Source of the DNA: Catenaria anguillulae PL171
Taxonomy: Eukaryota > Blastocladiomycota > Blastocladiomycetes > Blastocladiales > Catenariaceae
Assembly (NCBI GenBank): GCA_002102555.1
Contig: MCFL01000131.1
Span: 1 to 64,000 of the forward strand
Length of the DNA stretch: 64,000 bases
Direction of reading: 5' to 3'
In this document: one piece after another, positions 1-13,766 of the stretch
How the letters are laid out: every line of letters starts with the position of its first letter
Numbering within the stretch: the stretch's first letter is position 1
Made by a program: the position numbers and the translations under genes
The notes under the pieces: generated by a model
What the model was told of the DNA's origin: nothing
Seen by the model: the letters and a program-made list of their open reading frames with translations, nothing else
Database searches by the model: none

Positions 1-3000
1 TGATACACACGTGGACGGCGAGGGCGAAGCCACACTCGTTTCTCCCAGGTGTCAAGATGGAGAGGGTTTCGAGCACGACGGGCACGACTTCGCAGCCGAC
101 AGTACCAACGACAGCCATGAATCTGACCATGACCAAGACAATGCCGACGATTCTCGCTCTGTCTACTCATCCGACGCTTCCTTCCTCACGCCTTCGACCA
201 ACCGCGTGACGCCGGCTCACAACCAAGATCAGCAGTCTTGCGCCGAGAGCGTCCCTCTCACTTCATCTCCCATTGCGCGGCGCCTCTCCGGCTTCGACCA
301 ACAGCAGACAGTGAGCCATAGGCACATTGCGGAAACACCTGCACCAAGGGCTCCCTTCCCCTCAACACCTCGCGCTCAGGCTTCCCAACCCACTTTGGAG
401 GACCAGCCTTCACTCACGTACCACAACAGTCTGGATGATGACACAAGCTCCGCAACAAACAGATCCCCGTCTCCAGATTTGCTCTCGCGTCCAACAGCTG
501 GCGCTGTTCGTTCAGGGCAAGCGACCCTGACTGCCATTGTTTCTTCGCCCCGGTTTTCTTCGTTTTCGGCCAGTGCATCTGCTTTCCGTGCTCCATCTTA
601 CACACCAGCGGGTCAACTTCTTGCAAGCCATTTACACTCCAACATGGAGCCCGTAGGGTTTCAAGCCGGCACGGACACGCTCGCGGAACAAGGGACGCAC
701 ACCTCCACGAATCATGCATCGGTTACCGCCCTCAACATGTCGATGGCGTCCAGTCATATTGACCTGCAACCTGGTGACAATCAGGCCCTGGTCGGGACCA
801 TCAACGATGACGGCTCGCCAAGTCATGACCCCACAACCGAGCAGCCAGGTCCGCTCGTGACACGCCCTTCGTCACCATCCAAGCTATTGCAATCTCCCCC
901 ATCACCTCCTGAATTTCGCGACATGCAGTCTGAGACGAGCTCTGGACGACAAGCTGAGCATTCTGCGGCTTCCTCCCGCGCTTCACTTTCCAAAATTCTT
1001 GCGGGATTCCAAGTTGCAACAGCAATTAATCTGGCCACTCCGTTGGTATGCTGTTCAACCAAATCATTGACCGAATTTATTGTTTCATGTGTGGTTGACT
1101 CCATCCTTACGCTTTTTATGTAAGTAGCGCGACACTGCAGTCTCTTCCGTGACTCGGCGGCAAAATAAAGTGGACGATTTGCTCGTCCCATCACCGCATG
1201 CTTCATCTCCTGGGTCTTCTATGTTGGGTGAACCGCCACTGCCCCTCGCGGAACAACCCAAGATAAGATTGAGCACCTTCGGCAAACGTTGCGGCAGTCT
1301 GTAGCCCCCCGAGACGATTCGAAACGTCTCATTCGCGCAAAACTTTCAACGACGACAACATCCCGCCGCTGAACGCGCTCGCCCTGTCTTACAGTCCAAA
1401 CATTTGCAAGAAGCACAAGCTCGCGCTCGCGTCCGTGCTCAACACAAGGCGCAAGAAGCAAAGGCCGAACAGCTTTCCAACGCACCGAGGCGTCAGCTTG
1501 AACCGACCGAACTGCTGCCACCAACAAACGTCAACGGCGAGTCTCATCACATTGACCATCCAGAGCCGCGCAATCGCCAACCGACACTCCCACTTCCTGT
1601 CTCATCATCTTCAGAGCAGAAAGCCGCGCCAACATTGCCTGAAGAGGAGGACTTGCCACCAGTTCGTATGCATCAACGCGTGCGATTGCCGGAAACACCC
1701 CGGGATCAGCACCGGCCACGGTACACACCAGCACCAGTCCATCACGATGAAGTGGATGCTTTTCAACGCGACGATCTCGATCACAAGCCCCGTCACCATT
1801 CAGGATCCGAACAACGCCTTAGCGAGCACGACGATGACGAGACGGAAGGTTTCGATTCATCAGCGCCTCCAGCGCCTTCCGTCCAAGGTAGATTTGCTGC
1901 GTCTCGGGGGGCGTCTCGGCGGGCCGTGCGTATCGCATCCCCCTCTCCGGTTTCCCAGTCGCCAGAGCCGCTTGACCACCAGAGTCCTCGCGATTTTGAC
2001 GCTGACGAGCATGTCAACATGATGGAACAAGACGTGCGTGTACCTGCGGCGGCGGCCCTCGACACGTTCCGAGCAGACTTTGGCGCAGAGCCCGAGTCGT
2101 ATGGCATGGACGATTCGTTCCTGGCCGACACTGGCGCACCCGGACATAACGACTCAATGGATGATCCGGACGGTTTCGACACAGCCATGGATCGGCAAGA
2201 GGCGTATGTACCTTCAGGTGACCAAGGTTATCTCGACGAGCGCCAAGAGCACGACGAGTACGTCCACCCGAGCAACCAAAAGAACCAGCCGAGCCAGAGG
2301 GACATGGGGAACATGAAGAACCCGAGGAGCCAGAGGAGCCGGAGGAGAAATCGGTGGCACAGTCGAGTCGGCGCAAGGGAAAAGCCGCAACGACGAGACG
2401 CAAAAAGACAAGTACAAGAAGTCTACCGGTGACATACCCCCAGCGCCCTCGTCGACTGCCGGCAAGAAACCTGTCGGGTCGAAAACCGAATCCGCCCCAT
2501 CGACTCGGAAACGTTCGCGGGAGGTTTATGAACCCCTTGAACCTCCGCCGGAATTGGACCGCAACGGACGGCCAAAAAGGAATCGCACGGCGCCGCTTGA
2601 GTGGTGGCGCGGCGAACGCAAGGAGTATGTGGCGAGCAGATTGTCCAGTGGTGTTGTGGTTCCGCATGTCACGGGCGTCGTGAGGAAGCGGGATGTCAGT
2701 GATGACGACGATGAGGAGGATCGGCGCGAGGTAGCATCGGCGTCCAAGAAAGCCAATTCAGGTAAGCGGAAAGCTCCTGCCAAATCCACCGGCAAGACAA
2801 AGAAACAAAAGGTTGTCACGAGCCGAGGAAACGGTTGATCCTATGGAGGTGCAAGTTCAGGAGCATGAAACGTACGATTCCGCTCCGACCAAGGCGAAAT
2901 CCAAGGGCAAGTCGAAAGCCGCGGGTTCCCGCCGCAAGCAGACGGATTTGGATCACAACCTGACCACGAGCAAGAGCAGGAGCAGCAGCTTTACCAAGAT

Positions 3001-3572
3001 TACGACGCGCCAATGGATTGGACGATCAGTACCAGTATTATGATGCTCGTGCATCTTCATCCACATCTCAACATCTTGCACCTCGAGCAGAGGAACCAGA
3101 ACCAGAACCACTTCCCCATCAGCAGGAGCTCGCCCCAGAAGTTGACGACGAGCCCGATTTACCGGATGTCGAGGCTTACGACGTTTCAACGAGCTCAACG
3201 CAACAATTGCCGCTCCGCTGGAAGTCGAGCATGTTCAAGTTACAACCGGTCAAAGGCGATCCGCTGTTCCGTGTGCACAATCTGTTCTCCCTCAACAATT
3301 TTGTGGTTGGCGTGCTCAGCTTGTCGCCCAACGGGATCAAGCCAAACCGGTCGACCAGGGAAAATTGTATGACGTTTACCGTCGTGTCTGGAACCGTCGA
3401 AGTCATGATCCACAACAACAAGTTTGACCATGCCGAAGGGGATATCTTTATCATTCCACCCAAGAACCAGTACAAGATTGAAAACAAGGGTACCAAGGAA
3501 GCTGTCCTGTACTTTACCAGCGGGAAGGCATTCGATCCGCCAAAGCCAAGTGAAGACCGATGTGTGTCGTAG
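1..3572 (+). CDS. MIF2: CENP-C / Mif2 inner kinetochore protein (5'-partial, several frame changes)
   Basis: CENP-C binds the CENP-A nucleosome and links centromeric chromatin to the outer kinetochore. Two diagnostic parts are visible. The first is the CENP-C motif near 2551-2630 (GRPKRNRTAPLEWWRGER, with the conserved Arg and Trp-Trp). The second is a C-terminal Mif2-type cupin near 3225-3545 (FTVVSGTVEVMIHNN, then GDIFIIPPKNQYKIEN), which in the family dimerises. The upstream part is long, acidic, Ser/Pro-rich and low-complexity, as usual. The reading frame is open to the left edge, so the start lies outside the window. A good intron is 1301-1394 (GTAGCC to TTACAG, with a CTGAAC branch site); another probably starts at 1046 or 1120. 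The coding frame also changes at 2222-2270, about 2402, 2805-2838, 2945-2962 and 3016-3018, where there is no room for an intron. Most of these need one extra base, so they look like sequence errors. Identity is secure from the two domains; the exact protein is not. Confidence 0.85.
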
Positions 3573-3963
3573 TCTGTCTTGCCTTGTTTGTTTACGGAAT
3601 CATTTTTGTTCTCTTGTCGGCTTGTCATTGCAGTTTGCAGTCAATCTATTTATTCATCTGTCGCCAAATCATAATCTCACTTGCAATCGTTCCGAATGAT
3701 GCAATTTGTTGTTACATGGTCTGCCGTTACCCAGCTTCTCATTGGTTCGTTGCTGGATTGGTTCAAGGAGGGCCAGGCTGTATATATGATGTGTACAAGT
3801 AAACGAGCGAATCAACTTACAAAATGAAAGAACAGGAAGGCAACAATCTGAAACAAGTTATGGGCGGTTGCCGTGAGGAAATCAGGGGTCGCGATGTAGA
3901 AAAGAAATGCAGAAGAGAAAGTTCACACTCATTCCCATCATGCCCTCTAATGCCTTTACTCGC
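3573..3963. other. Intergenic, convergent 3' ends
   Basis: Spacer between the CENP-C gene and the Ca2+-ATPase, which converge here. It is AT-richer than the flanks and holds no supported coding segment. It presumably carries both 3' UTRs and polyadenylation sites. Confidence 0.6.
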
Positions 3964-6900
3964 CTAAATCGGCGGGGCTCCTTGCAACTGACGACGACTT
4001 GAGAATAGTCGATTGCTTGAGCGGCTGCTGCTCGGGCAAGGACTTACCATTCGCGGCCGTCTTTCCACCTGTTTGCTGCGAAAAGGTTGTTCTGCGGGAT
4101 GCGGGTGTTGCGTGTGTTCGGCGTGGACTTGATAGTTGGGACCAAACTTTTGCAACCGGTAGAAGTAGACGCAAGAACGGATGACGGTTTGATATGGGAT
4201 CATGCCGAGGGCAAATGCAATACAGAGTCCCCACTCGTTTCCAGTCAGGGGGACGGTCCGCACAAAATCGCCCGCAAACTGCACGATGAGCGTTTGAATA
4301 AAGAGAATGCAAAAGATCATGAGTGGGAACAGCGGATTCTTGGTTGTCCCGCGTAAGAAATTGAGCTCAAAGTTCAGTTGGCGAGCCAATACCTTGTTGA
4401 CGACTTGCATGAGGACGAATGTTGTGAACAGAATCGTCATGGTCCAACGGCGGCCAGAGATACCGCGTGCAGCTGCGTTGAAACTCGGATACAGAAGTTG
4501 TTCAGCATGGAATAAGATGGTCATCAGGATGACGACTTGATACAAGGCGCAGGTGAAGACATAGACCGTCATAGGCCGTGTCAAAATTGGGTCGTGACGG
4601 CGATGTGGTTTTTGCTTGAGGAGCTTGGGATCAGGAACGTCCGATGCAAGAGCAAGAGCACCAAATGTGTCCATGATGAGGTTTACCCACAGTAATTGGA
4701 CAGGGGTGAGCGGCGATTCGTCGTTGGCAATAGCCCCAATGATGGTCGTACAGATAGCAACCACGTTGACCGACAATTGAAATTGAAGAAACTTGCGAAC
4801 GGCGTTGAGAACGTTACGGCCCCATTTGATAGATTGCACAATGGATACGAAGTTGTCGTCCAGAAGGATAATGTCGGATGCGTTCATGGAGATTTGAGTT
4901 CCAGAAATGCCCATTGCAAAACCAACGTCGGCTTCCTTCAGAGCTGGGGCGTCGTTTGTTCCACTGCAAACAATGAAGACCCGGTAAGGAACAGGAAGAA
5001 CTGGGCAATGGTGTGCTACAACATGGAAAAACGTACTCTCCGGTGACGGCAACCACCTCGCCCATCTCCTTTAGCAAACTGACCAGTGTGTGCTTGTCTG
5101 CGGGACTTGAACGTGCAAGTACTTGAAGCTTGGGAATCACAGCCTTTTTCTCTGGAATGGACAACTCCCGGAACACGGGGCCCTCCATTGCAATCCCGTA
5201 GTCGTTCAAAATTGAGCATTCACGCGCGATTTTGCAAGCAGTGAGCAGGTTATCGCCCGTGACCATGCGGACGATGATTCCGGCCTCTTGACAACGCGAA
5301 CCGCGTCGGGGACTTTGGGACGTACTGGGTCCTTGATTCCCACAAGCCCGAGAAACACCAAATCATGTTCAGGATCGTCCCGCTCGGCACGGGTAAGCGG
5401 GCGGTCGAAATCGCGATAAGCCAAGGCAAGCGTGCGCAGGCCATCGCCGGCCCAGTTTCGAATGACACCAAACAGGTGTTCGCGGTCCTCCCCGCCCAAC
5501 GGAACAACCATTCCGTCCGAGTTGACCTGTTGCTGACACAGTCCGAGAATGATTTCCGATGCTCCCTTCACGTACAAGCGGAAAAGCGGAGGAGATGCTC
5601 CTGGGATAAGAGCGGCGCGGGGCTCGCAGAGCGTGGCCATGCGCTTTCGATCCGACGTGAAGAGATACTCGCCGTTTTCTACCTTTCTTGTCTGCTTGCG
5701 AACCTTGTCGTAGTCGTAACCCAGTTTTTGCGCCATGACCAAAAGTGCACCCTCGGTGGCAGAACCGACAAACAATGGCAGAGGATCGTTTGGCTTGTAC
5801 TTGATGAAGCACGTTGAGTTGATGCACACCGCCTCCATCAGCACGTCGCGGATGGCATCCGAAAACAGACTTGCGGAAAGTGGAATGGAATCTGGTTCTC
5901 CAGACCCTTCACCGTGAATGAGCTTGCGTGCAATCAGAGTTTTGACAACCGTCATTCGGTTTTCCGTCAAGGTGCCTAAGTGAGAGAAGAAGCAGTCCAA
6001 GCGGTCAGTCCCAGCTTAAAGCGAGATGTCAATAAAATGTACTCCTCGCACCAGTCTTGTCTGTGCAGATTGCTGTAGCTTCCCCCATTGTCTCGGAGGC
6101 TTCCAAATGACGCACAAAGCACCGATCTTTGATCATCTTGAACATGGAGAAGGCCAGCGAGATCGTAACGGCGAGTGGGAGACCTTCGGGAACGCAAACG
6201 ACGACAATGGTGACCGATGTGTTGAAGAATCGAAGCAAGCGAATAAGGTCGCTTGATGGAAATCCACCTTGCGGATAGTGGGCAACCGGAATCGATGATG
6301 AAGCGAATTGTGAGAACCAAAACGTGGTGATACCGGCCATGAATCCCATTTTGCCAATCGACAAGGCCATCCCACGAAGCTTGGACTGTAATACGGTTTC
6401 TTGGCCCTGCGCCTCACTGAGGAGTGCCTGAATTTTTCCACCGGATGAGCGAGCGCCAACTGCCGTCACCAGCATGATCCCCGTGCCTTCACTTGCTTGG
6501 CAGCCTGAAAACAAAAAGGGAGACTTGGCCGATTTCTTGACGGGGATGGATTCTCCCGTCAATGGGGATTCATCAACAACGAGTCGGTTCCCCCGGACCA
6601 ATACGCCGTCTGCTGGAATTTCGTCACCAATCACAAGCTCCACGAGATCTCCTACCATCACATCCCATGACGAAATTTGATCTTTTCGTCCACCTCGGAT
6701 GACTTTGGTCTTCTTGTCAGATTGCAAGAGTAGCAGACGCTTGAACTTTTTGTCCTTGGAGTAATCGTTCCCGGCCGTCACTGTGAGCACAATCGCCACA
6801 GCAGACAAGATAGCAATGCCCTCGACCCACCCGTCGCCTTGGATGCCTCCAATAATTAGAGTCACGATTGCACCCAAAATCAAGATTTTAATGATTGGAT

Positions 6901-7443
6901 CCTCTTTGATGTTTTCAATGATCATTTCGAGGATGGTTTGGCTTGGCGGAGGTGGGACCAAGTTGACGCCAAACGCCTCTTGCCGTGGGATTGCATCCAC
7001 GGCGTCCATGGCTATTCAAAAGGAACACACTCACGTCAGGCGCTCGGTTCTATGGGGAAAAATTAAAGAGAAAGAACGCGCGCACTGGTCGGATCTGTGA
7101 CCTCTAACCCAGTTTCGAGATGCGTGCGAAGAAAGTAGGCAAGCCCATCTACACCGCCATACTTGGCGTTCAGGAGCTTGGTTTGTTCCGTATTGGCGCG
7201 CTCGTCAAAATTGACGACGTTTCCAAGTTGATCTGCCGTGATGGCAAAGTCGGCGGCCGACGATGCCGGTCCATTGTTGCTCATGAGGGCGGCCGTAGTG
7301 ATGGAAGCGACTTGGCTGTTGCTCGATGGGATGCCTGTTGTTGCTGGCAGTTTGCCCCACTGTGGAGGCGAGGACAAGGGCGGAAGGTGGCCGGGGCTTG
7401 GTCCATGAGCGCCGACTGGCGGCTGGCCATGAGAGGAGTACAT
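3964..7443 (-). CDS. PMC1: P-type Ca2+-ATPase, PMCA/PMC1 type (IIB)
   Basis: Pumps Ca2+ out of the cytosol across the plasma or vacuolar membrane. The translation contains, in order: N-terminal GGVDGLAYFLRTHLETGL; the first membrane segments near 6900-6780; the actuator region with DESPLTGES; PEGLPLAVTISLAFSM; the phosphorylation site CTDKTGTLTENR; MVTGDN; and TGDGTNDAPALK. The last membrane segments and a short tail follow. The phosphorylation motif is split by an intron at 5976-6051 (donor GTGCGA) and the GDGTNDAP motif by one at 4964-5036 (donor GTACGT); both splice perfectly to the family consensus. A further junction lies near 7009-7090 and I could not fix it. At 5281-5290 the frame shifts by one base between KDPVRPKVPDAV and AGIIVRMVTGDN with no intron possible, consistent with one lost G. 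The tail after the last membrane helix has no clear calmodulin-binding helix. Start chosen at the ATG at 7443. Confidence 0.88.
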
Positions 7444-7914
7444 GGTGTCGAGTATTGGACGCGATTGCTTGAGCTCGATGTGGAGGGGGTGTGTTTTTCG
7501 TTTATATCTGCGACGCCAACAATAGAACGATCAAGCCCATTGTGCACATGCGCATGAAGGGAATGCATGGATCGATTCAGTCAACCGATTCCCACGCAAC
7601 CGCGAAACCGCGTCAGCTTTTTGTTCGCACCAAACTCCGGAGCCCCAATCGGGGATGGTGAGGATTTTGTAGTTTTCTGGAACGCACAAGCATGATTTTC
7701 CTGGGTTGCGCTTCGGTTTGCGTGCGGACTCAATAAAGCGGCAAGGACGAGCCAGACAAATACATGACACGAACTACCATCAATCACGTTCGCAAGAAAG
7801 CCTCACATCAAAAGGACAAAACATAACCCAGCAAACATATTGGCGATCGAGGGATGAAGCCAAGCATGTGCCATCAAGTAGCTGAAAGATGCAACAAGTC
7901 ACAGAAACGAGTAT
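7444..7914. other. Intergenic, upstream of the Ca2+-ATPase
   Basis: Lies between the 5' end of the ATPase gene and the 3' end of the glycogen debranching enzyme gene, both on the minus strand. It must hold the ATPase promoter. No coding segment, RNA gene or clear repeat was recognised. Confidence 0.6.
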
Positions 7915-10900
7915 TTACAAGAGCGATGAATCATCGTCCGCCAACCCAAAGAAACACGCCCTCTCCATCTCCTTTGTCAGTGTGCGACGGAACGCGGTCT
8001 CGCGCTTCAAATACATGCCATGCTCCAGCTCCAAGAACGTCGCCGTTGACCATGCTTGCGTCGGGCAACTGTCATGACAGTGTGCGCCGTTGCGGTTGGT
8101 GAGCTCCGGAAGACCTGCCCAGTGCGACTGATTGATGTGTAACCGCAGAGGGAGCAGCCGAGTGTTGATGACTTGCAATGCCTCGGACAAGACAAGCATT
8201 GGGTCGACGGGAGGCCCACCGGGTGGCGGCATGGAAGCAAAGTGCAAGTATGAGCACAGGAAGAAGCCCATCGGATACAGCCACTCGGGGCCTTGATGAT
8301 AATTCCAACCTGGACAATAAGTACATGTTAGCTTGAGGATCGGGAACTGCATATCAATGAAATGAAGATCGCGTACCCTTGGCGATGCGCTTGTCATGGG
8401 AATCATTGCCATTGTCGTAGTCACCATTGTACTCGGAATCGAGTGGGTCCAACGTCCTCATCCCGAGGGGGCCTGCCAACACGTCGAGGCCAAGCTGAAG
8501 GGCGCTCATGGCGTGGCCGTAGTTGAAGAGCTTGGGGCCTGTGTGAATTAAAAGCAAATGGTAAACGCTGCAACTCTTCAAAATCTGCAAAAAGCCTGGC
8601 AAAACGGACCACTGCCATGGCAATGTACTGGTTGGGCCTGAATTGATAATCCCCACGCGCATACGATGCCCCGACCGTGTCCTTGAAGATGCCACGACGC
8701 TGCAACAAACTGCCGTGCACCTTTGCCCCGCGAGCCTCGTAATCTGCTTGTTCCTCGAGGGATGGGATATAGAAATGAAGATCAAAAGACTTGCGCAGCA
8801 TTTGCGACCACTCAGACCACGTTACGAGGCGATTCAAGGGTCCCGCAGCATTGACACCTGAGGATGAGACCACGCCCTCGTCGTACAGGCTCGCCAACCA
8901 ATCCAAGCAGCTCGATAAAAGGCCTTGAAGTTCGACTGCGGCACCGTCACGCGGCGTGGCGGGGAGACCGGCATTGCCTGCCTTGTGTGAATCGCCCATC
9001 TTATCCATCCTGTACACGTGAGAGCAAAACGGAGTGTGAGCATTATGAAAGTGCGAGAGAAAAGAAAAAAGGAAGAGTAATCACGGACCAAGTGCCACAA
9101 TTGAATTGATTGCCACCGCACACAAATCCCGTGTTCCAATCAATGAAAGCGTCGACATTGAACCCCTCGCTGCGCATGGCATGATCCAAGTTCGGGCCAG
9201 CGTTCCATTCGCGGAAATGAATGCCTGACGCATGTCGCTGCAATGCCTCGAGAACAAGCTCTAATACGGTCGACGACTTTGCGAAAGCCGAGGGGTCGTC
9301 CCAATGGATCCACGTGTCCTCGGGGAACCGGCGGGGCACTTTTTCTTCCAAGAAAGATATCCCCTCCGGTGCGTGGTGGCAGTAATCTTGTACACTCTGT
9401 AGCCACCACCAGATCGCGTCGCGGGCATTGTAGCGTGGATACCGACCCGAGTCGAGCAAGTTGGGAATCAAACCGTGGCGCATCGTACTGCCGAACGCGA
9501 GAATGTGCGACTTGGCGAGATCGTACTGCTCTGTGAGCAGGTACAGACCCTTGAGGGCGATAAACACGTCGCGCCCCCAGCAGCGCATGTGGTTTGTGCT
9601 AAAATGTGGAAGACCCGCAGCGAGTGCGGGCAGGGATTCCTTGGGGCGGATGGATGCGCTTGTGACCTTGTTGGTAAGCTGGACAGACGTCAGCGCGAGC
9701 TGCTTGACAAATGTGGAGCTCTTGGCTACAAACCGACCCATTTGCTGATAGGCACTGTCGCGAGCAGCCACCACGACTGACATGAGCACAGCCGAAAAGT
9801 ACTTTGGCGCCAAGTAATTGGGCACCGTCTTGACGAGATCGAATCGCTCCTGCATCCACGTTGCCACTTTATCAAGCGATGGCGTCGCGCGTCCGTCTTT
9901 GACAGCGCTCTGCAACCGCCCCACACTGTAGTCCATCAACCACGGACCTTCGCGAATGTTGGCACAAAGAGGCGCACCCAAGTCGTTGCGGCGCATGATA
10001 TCACGCATCACAGTCGCAATTCCCTCCAATCCACAAAACGCCAAATTGCCGTACCCCGGAACATTGTAGATCCCACCGCCATGCTCTTTTTCCTCGGCCT
10101 CGGTTTGGAACAACAACACGCCAATGTCTTGCAAGGTCAATTCGTTGCACAAATTGGCAATCCCACTACGCTGCGTGCCCTCGAGAGTCAAGAGGTCGTG
10201 AAGCGACTTGAGCTGATCCATGGTCGTAATCCACGTCTCGAACAGAAACGCGCTGCCCGGTGGCGTCTTGGGATCAATTGAGATAACAGTGTTTCCGGAA
10301 ATCTCATCGGTTCGAATCGAAACCAGGTTGGAGCAGTCCAAGGGTTCAACGGGGATCGTCGGAATGTACTTGCCGTCCTTTGGTGCACGTCGTGAGTCGC
10401 CCGGGATCTTGTCCAGCGGCTCAATACCTTGCGCAACAATCAACTTTGCCTGCGTCTTTTTCAAAATCACCGGATTCAACGGCGCGACGGACCCGGCCGA
10501 CTTGAAGGCGGTCCTTGCAATCAACACGACGCCCCGATGGTACGTCGGATCTTGACGGTAAACAATGACATACTCGCCCTCCTGGTGCACGTAAATCTCG
10601 GAAAACTGCTCGCGCGCCATCTTTTCGTGCAGCTCGTTGATGACCTTGCGGAACCCATGCATACCAAGCGAATCCGTCAGCGGTGGATACTGGCGCTCTT
10701 CCTTGACAATGTTGAGGTTTTCGTAAATGCAAATGTCGTAGCCGAGGACAGAGCCAGATGCACAACATGTCATGGCAACCAGGGCGGCGTTGGCAACCGT
10801 GTCTTGGACAAGACGCTTTTGCGCGGGCGGCTCATTGTCGTGCGTGCAGTCCATGAAGAGAGCGTGCGGTTCGGCGGACTTGACGTCAATAACCTATGTG

Positions 10901-13488
10901 AAATAATTAGAGTACGAACGAGGATCAAGTGAGAATTGAAGAGTGACGTCTTTGATAAAGAGTGGCGACGGAAATCGACAAACCTTGTGAGGATGCTGCA
11001 TTCCATGCACGGGCCCATGACTCGCGCTCCTAAATGACCCAACTGGATCCCCAGAATACCGATGCACAATGCGTGACAATTCGTGCGCGTCCCAGGCCTG
11101 CATGGCCTCGCGAATCAACGAATTGATGCCCAGCTTGGCCACAAACACGCGATCCACCTCCGAGTCACCTGTAAACAGCTCGGCAATCACGTACAAGTTG
11201 GGCCGCTCCTTGCGGGCAATGTCCAACAAGTAACTGGCCACGTGAATCGGCGTCGAGTGGCAGTTGTCAATCCTGAACCCGTGAAAGTACTTTGCCATCA
11301 ACCGAGTGTACTCGGCCATATGGTCCCACAGCCACGGCGCATCGTCGCGCGACTGGCCGTACCGCAACTTGACGCAATCTCCCCACACAATGACTTCGCG
11401 CCTCAAGTACGCCCTTGAGCTGGGAGACGCAAAATCAACCAATGGATTTGCATTCCAAATCCACCCATTGTTTGCCCACACCATCTCTGGCTTGAATGCC
11501 TTTTTGCTCTGCGGATCGGACGGAAACTCGGTGAATCCGCGCGTAAAGTAGGACCACACGAGCGGAACGTCGGCCGTGATGGCGCCCATGCGCGGGCCGT
11601 CCTTGTCAAGGCGCTGCCAGCGCACCGTGTTCTTAATGTTTGAAAAGATGGCGTTCACGTCCTCATCAAAGACGCGGTAAAACGCCAAGTTGATTTCGTT
11701 GAGCACCGCCACGAGTTCTTCCTTGACGAGCTCGGTGGGCGTACGCGGCGGCGGCGGCGTCACGGATCCCGTGACTACCGAATCTGGCGAGCTGCGTCCG
11801 CCAACGGCGGCAACAGGGCCTGAACCGGATGTTGAAGTCTTGAGTTGCTCGGAAAGCCACACTTGGAGGTATCCCAAGCACACTTCGGGGTCCATGCCCT
11901 TGGCAAACCGCACGCCGAAATCGAGCTCACGAAGCGCGTGGCGCTTGAGGCGTTCTGCACGGGCGGGCAGCGAAAGGGATCCGACGCCCGTGAAGACAAG
12001 CGATGAAATAGACGGCGTGTGGTTGTCGGCCTCGGACACTTGCCACAACTGCATGACAATGTCGGTGGTGGCCTTGACATCCACCACATAATATTCCCAG
12101 AGGCGGACCGACTCAAAGTCCGTGCGCTTAAACTCGGCGAGCAGCGCGTCCAGCTGCGTGTCCGACGTCGGGTTATCGGCAACGTGCGGGTGCTTGCCGT
12201 GGGCGAGATCGTGTGAAAAGTCCAAAATGGCTTGGTCGACCTCGTATGCAGGGACCAAATGCGGCGAGTTGACCAAATTGTAACCCGATTCAGGATGGTC
12301 TCTCAACCAGGTCGAGTTGCATGCCGTGTGGTTCCACACCACGTCTGTCATGGCCAAGATGCCCAAATTGTGCTCAAGGTTGTTGAGTTCCTTTGCAAGC
12401 ACTGCGAGTCGAGCCTCTGGTGATGCAGGCGGCGGCGATCCATCGTCCCCACCGGCAAACAGAGAAGGATCCAAATCGAGCTGATCAAAGATGGAATACG
12501 GCGAGTTTGAGATGCCTCGGCGCTGGAGCGGCACGAAATGGATCATGTTGAAATTGAGTTTGGAGAGCACCGAAAATTGCGCGTTCCAGTTGTTGAGCGT
12601 GCCGAGCCATTTCGGGACCACGGTTTGCAGTGTGATTGCGTCGAGCGAAGGGAGCAGCTCGCCGCGAATGTGCAGGGCGGGCTCGACGAGAATGAATCCC
12701 GACTCGGTGCGCAGGGGCGGCGATGAAGATCCGTCGGGTTTGTTGTATTCAATGTAGTACTCGAATGCGCCGGGGAGGATGAGGTCGATTTCGATGAAGG
12801 CATCGTTGACGAAATCGTAGTCAAACCTGGGTGGGCGATGAGGAGTTGGTGGTTGAGATCAGCAACCAATCGCGTCGCGCTTCTGGCGACTTGCGGCAAC
12901 AGATAAGAAAAACAGTGCGTACGGAATTGCGCGAAACTTTGTGCGGTCAAACGCCTTTGCGGCGTCTTCAAGTGGAAGCGCGCATGGGTAGTTTGTGAGC
13001 AATCGGGCATTGCCGCTGAGGACGGGTGCGCCGGCACGTAGGACAAAGCGTGTACGGAGCGGGATCGAGTCTGGATGTGGAGGGAGTCGGACGAGTGGCA
13101 GCGAGTAGCGGGGCGGGTCGAGCTTGAACTGGAGGATCGGGCCAGAGTGCGGGTGCTGGGCGTGGGCGCGGTTGCACGCGTCCCTGAACCCGACGCTAGA
13201 GCCGCTGCTTCCGGCGTGCGACTGCGCTTGGGACTGGGATTGAGACTGGGCCTGGGTGTTGGGCGGGACGTTGGGCAGGTAGAGCAGCGAGGGCGACAGG
13301 GCCGAGAGCGACAGGGACAGGGCAGGTCTGCCGGTGCCGGAGATGCCAGCCTTTGTCATGTAGCCTGATGACGAAGAAATCGATTGACCGGCGTCGTTCA
13401 TGGCCGTCGTAGCCGTCGTGGCCGTCGTGGACGTCGTGCCGGGGACGGCAGACGGCGTGGTGGCGGCATGCACGGGAGACGGCGGCAT
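7915..13488 (-). CDS. GDB1: Glycogen debranching enzyme (4-alpha-glucanotransferase / amylo-1,6-glucosidase)
   Basis: Bifunctional cytosolic enzyme that moves maltosyl/maltotriosyl units and then hydrolyses the 1,6-branch glucose during glycogen breakdown. N-terminal half: FVPLQRRGISNSPYSIFDQ, MTDVVWNHTA and FRIDNCHSTP, the last holding the nucleophile Asp of the GH13 site. C-terminal glucosidase half: CWGRDVFIALKGL, RYNARDAIWWWLQ and CGGNQFNCGTWMDKMGDS. Introns: 12827-12922, 10894-10983, 9010-9088, 8539-8609 and 8310-8376. The conserved GTWMDKMG is rebuilt exactly across the third. After the fourth intron the expected AMAVAPKLFNYG needs one more C in the run at 8534-8537, another apparent one-base loss. 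With that base the product is about 1,723 residues, somewhat longer than the usual 1,500 because of a low-complexity Ser/Thr/Gln-rich N terminus. Start at ATG 13488; a downstream Met in the same low-complexity stretch is possible. Confidence 0.93.
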
Positions 13489-13766
13489 GGTGGGTTGGGG
13501 GTGAGGTGTTGGGCGTGGACTGAATTGGCTGCGTTTGCGTGTGCTTTTGCTGTCCGTTGGTTAAACAGAGGATTGAGGTGTCGTTAAATAACATTGCAGT
13601 TAATCGGTGAGTGGAGACGAGGCATCGCGTCGCGTCGCGTCGTCGTCGTTGTTGTCCGTCGCTCCCTCCACACTCAGAGACAAGACACAACTCTAAACTG
13701 CCCATCTTCCCACCACATCCATGTACGCCAAAGAACGAGAAAAGAAAGAAACCGGCCGCCTATTCG
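13489..13766. other. Intergenic, upstream of the glycogen debranching enzyme
   Basis: Short spacer of about 280 bases that must contain the debranching enzyme promoter and the end of the F-box gene's transcript. It holds a short CGTCG-rich simple repeat near 13625-13650. Nothing else was recognised. Confidence 0.5.

Noticed and set aside
2222-3018. Programmed ribosomal frameshifting in CENP-C
   Set aside because: At least five switches at different words in one gene is not a known programmed mechanism; sequence errors explain them better.
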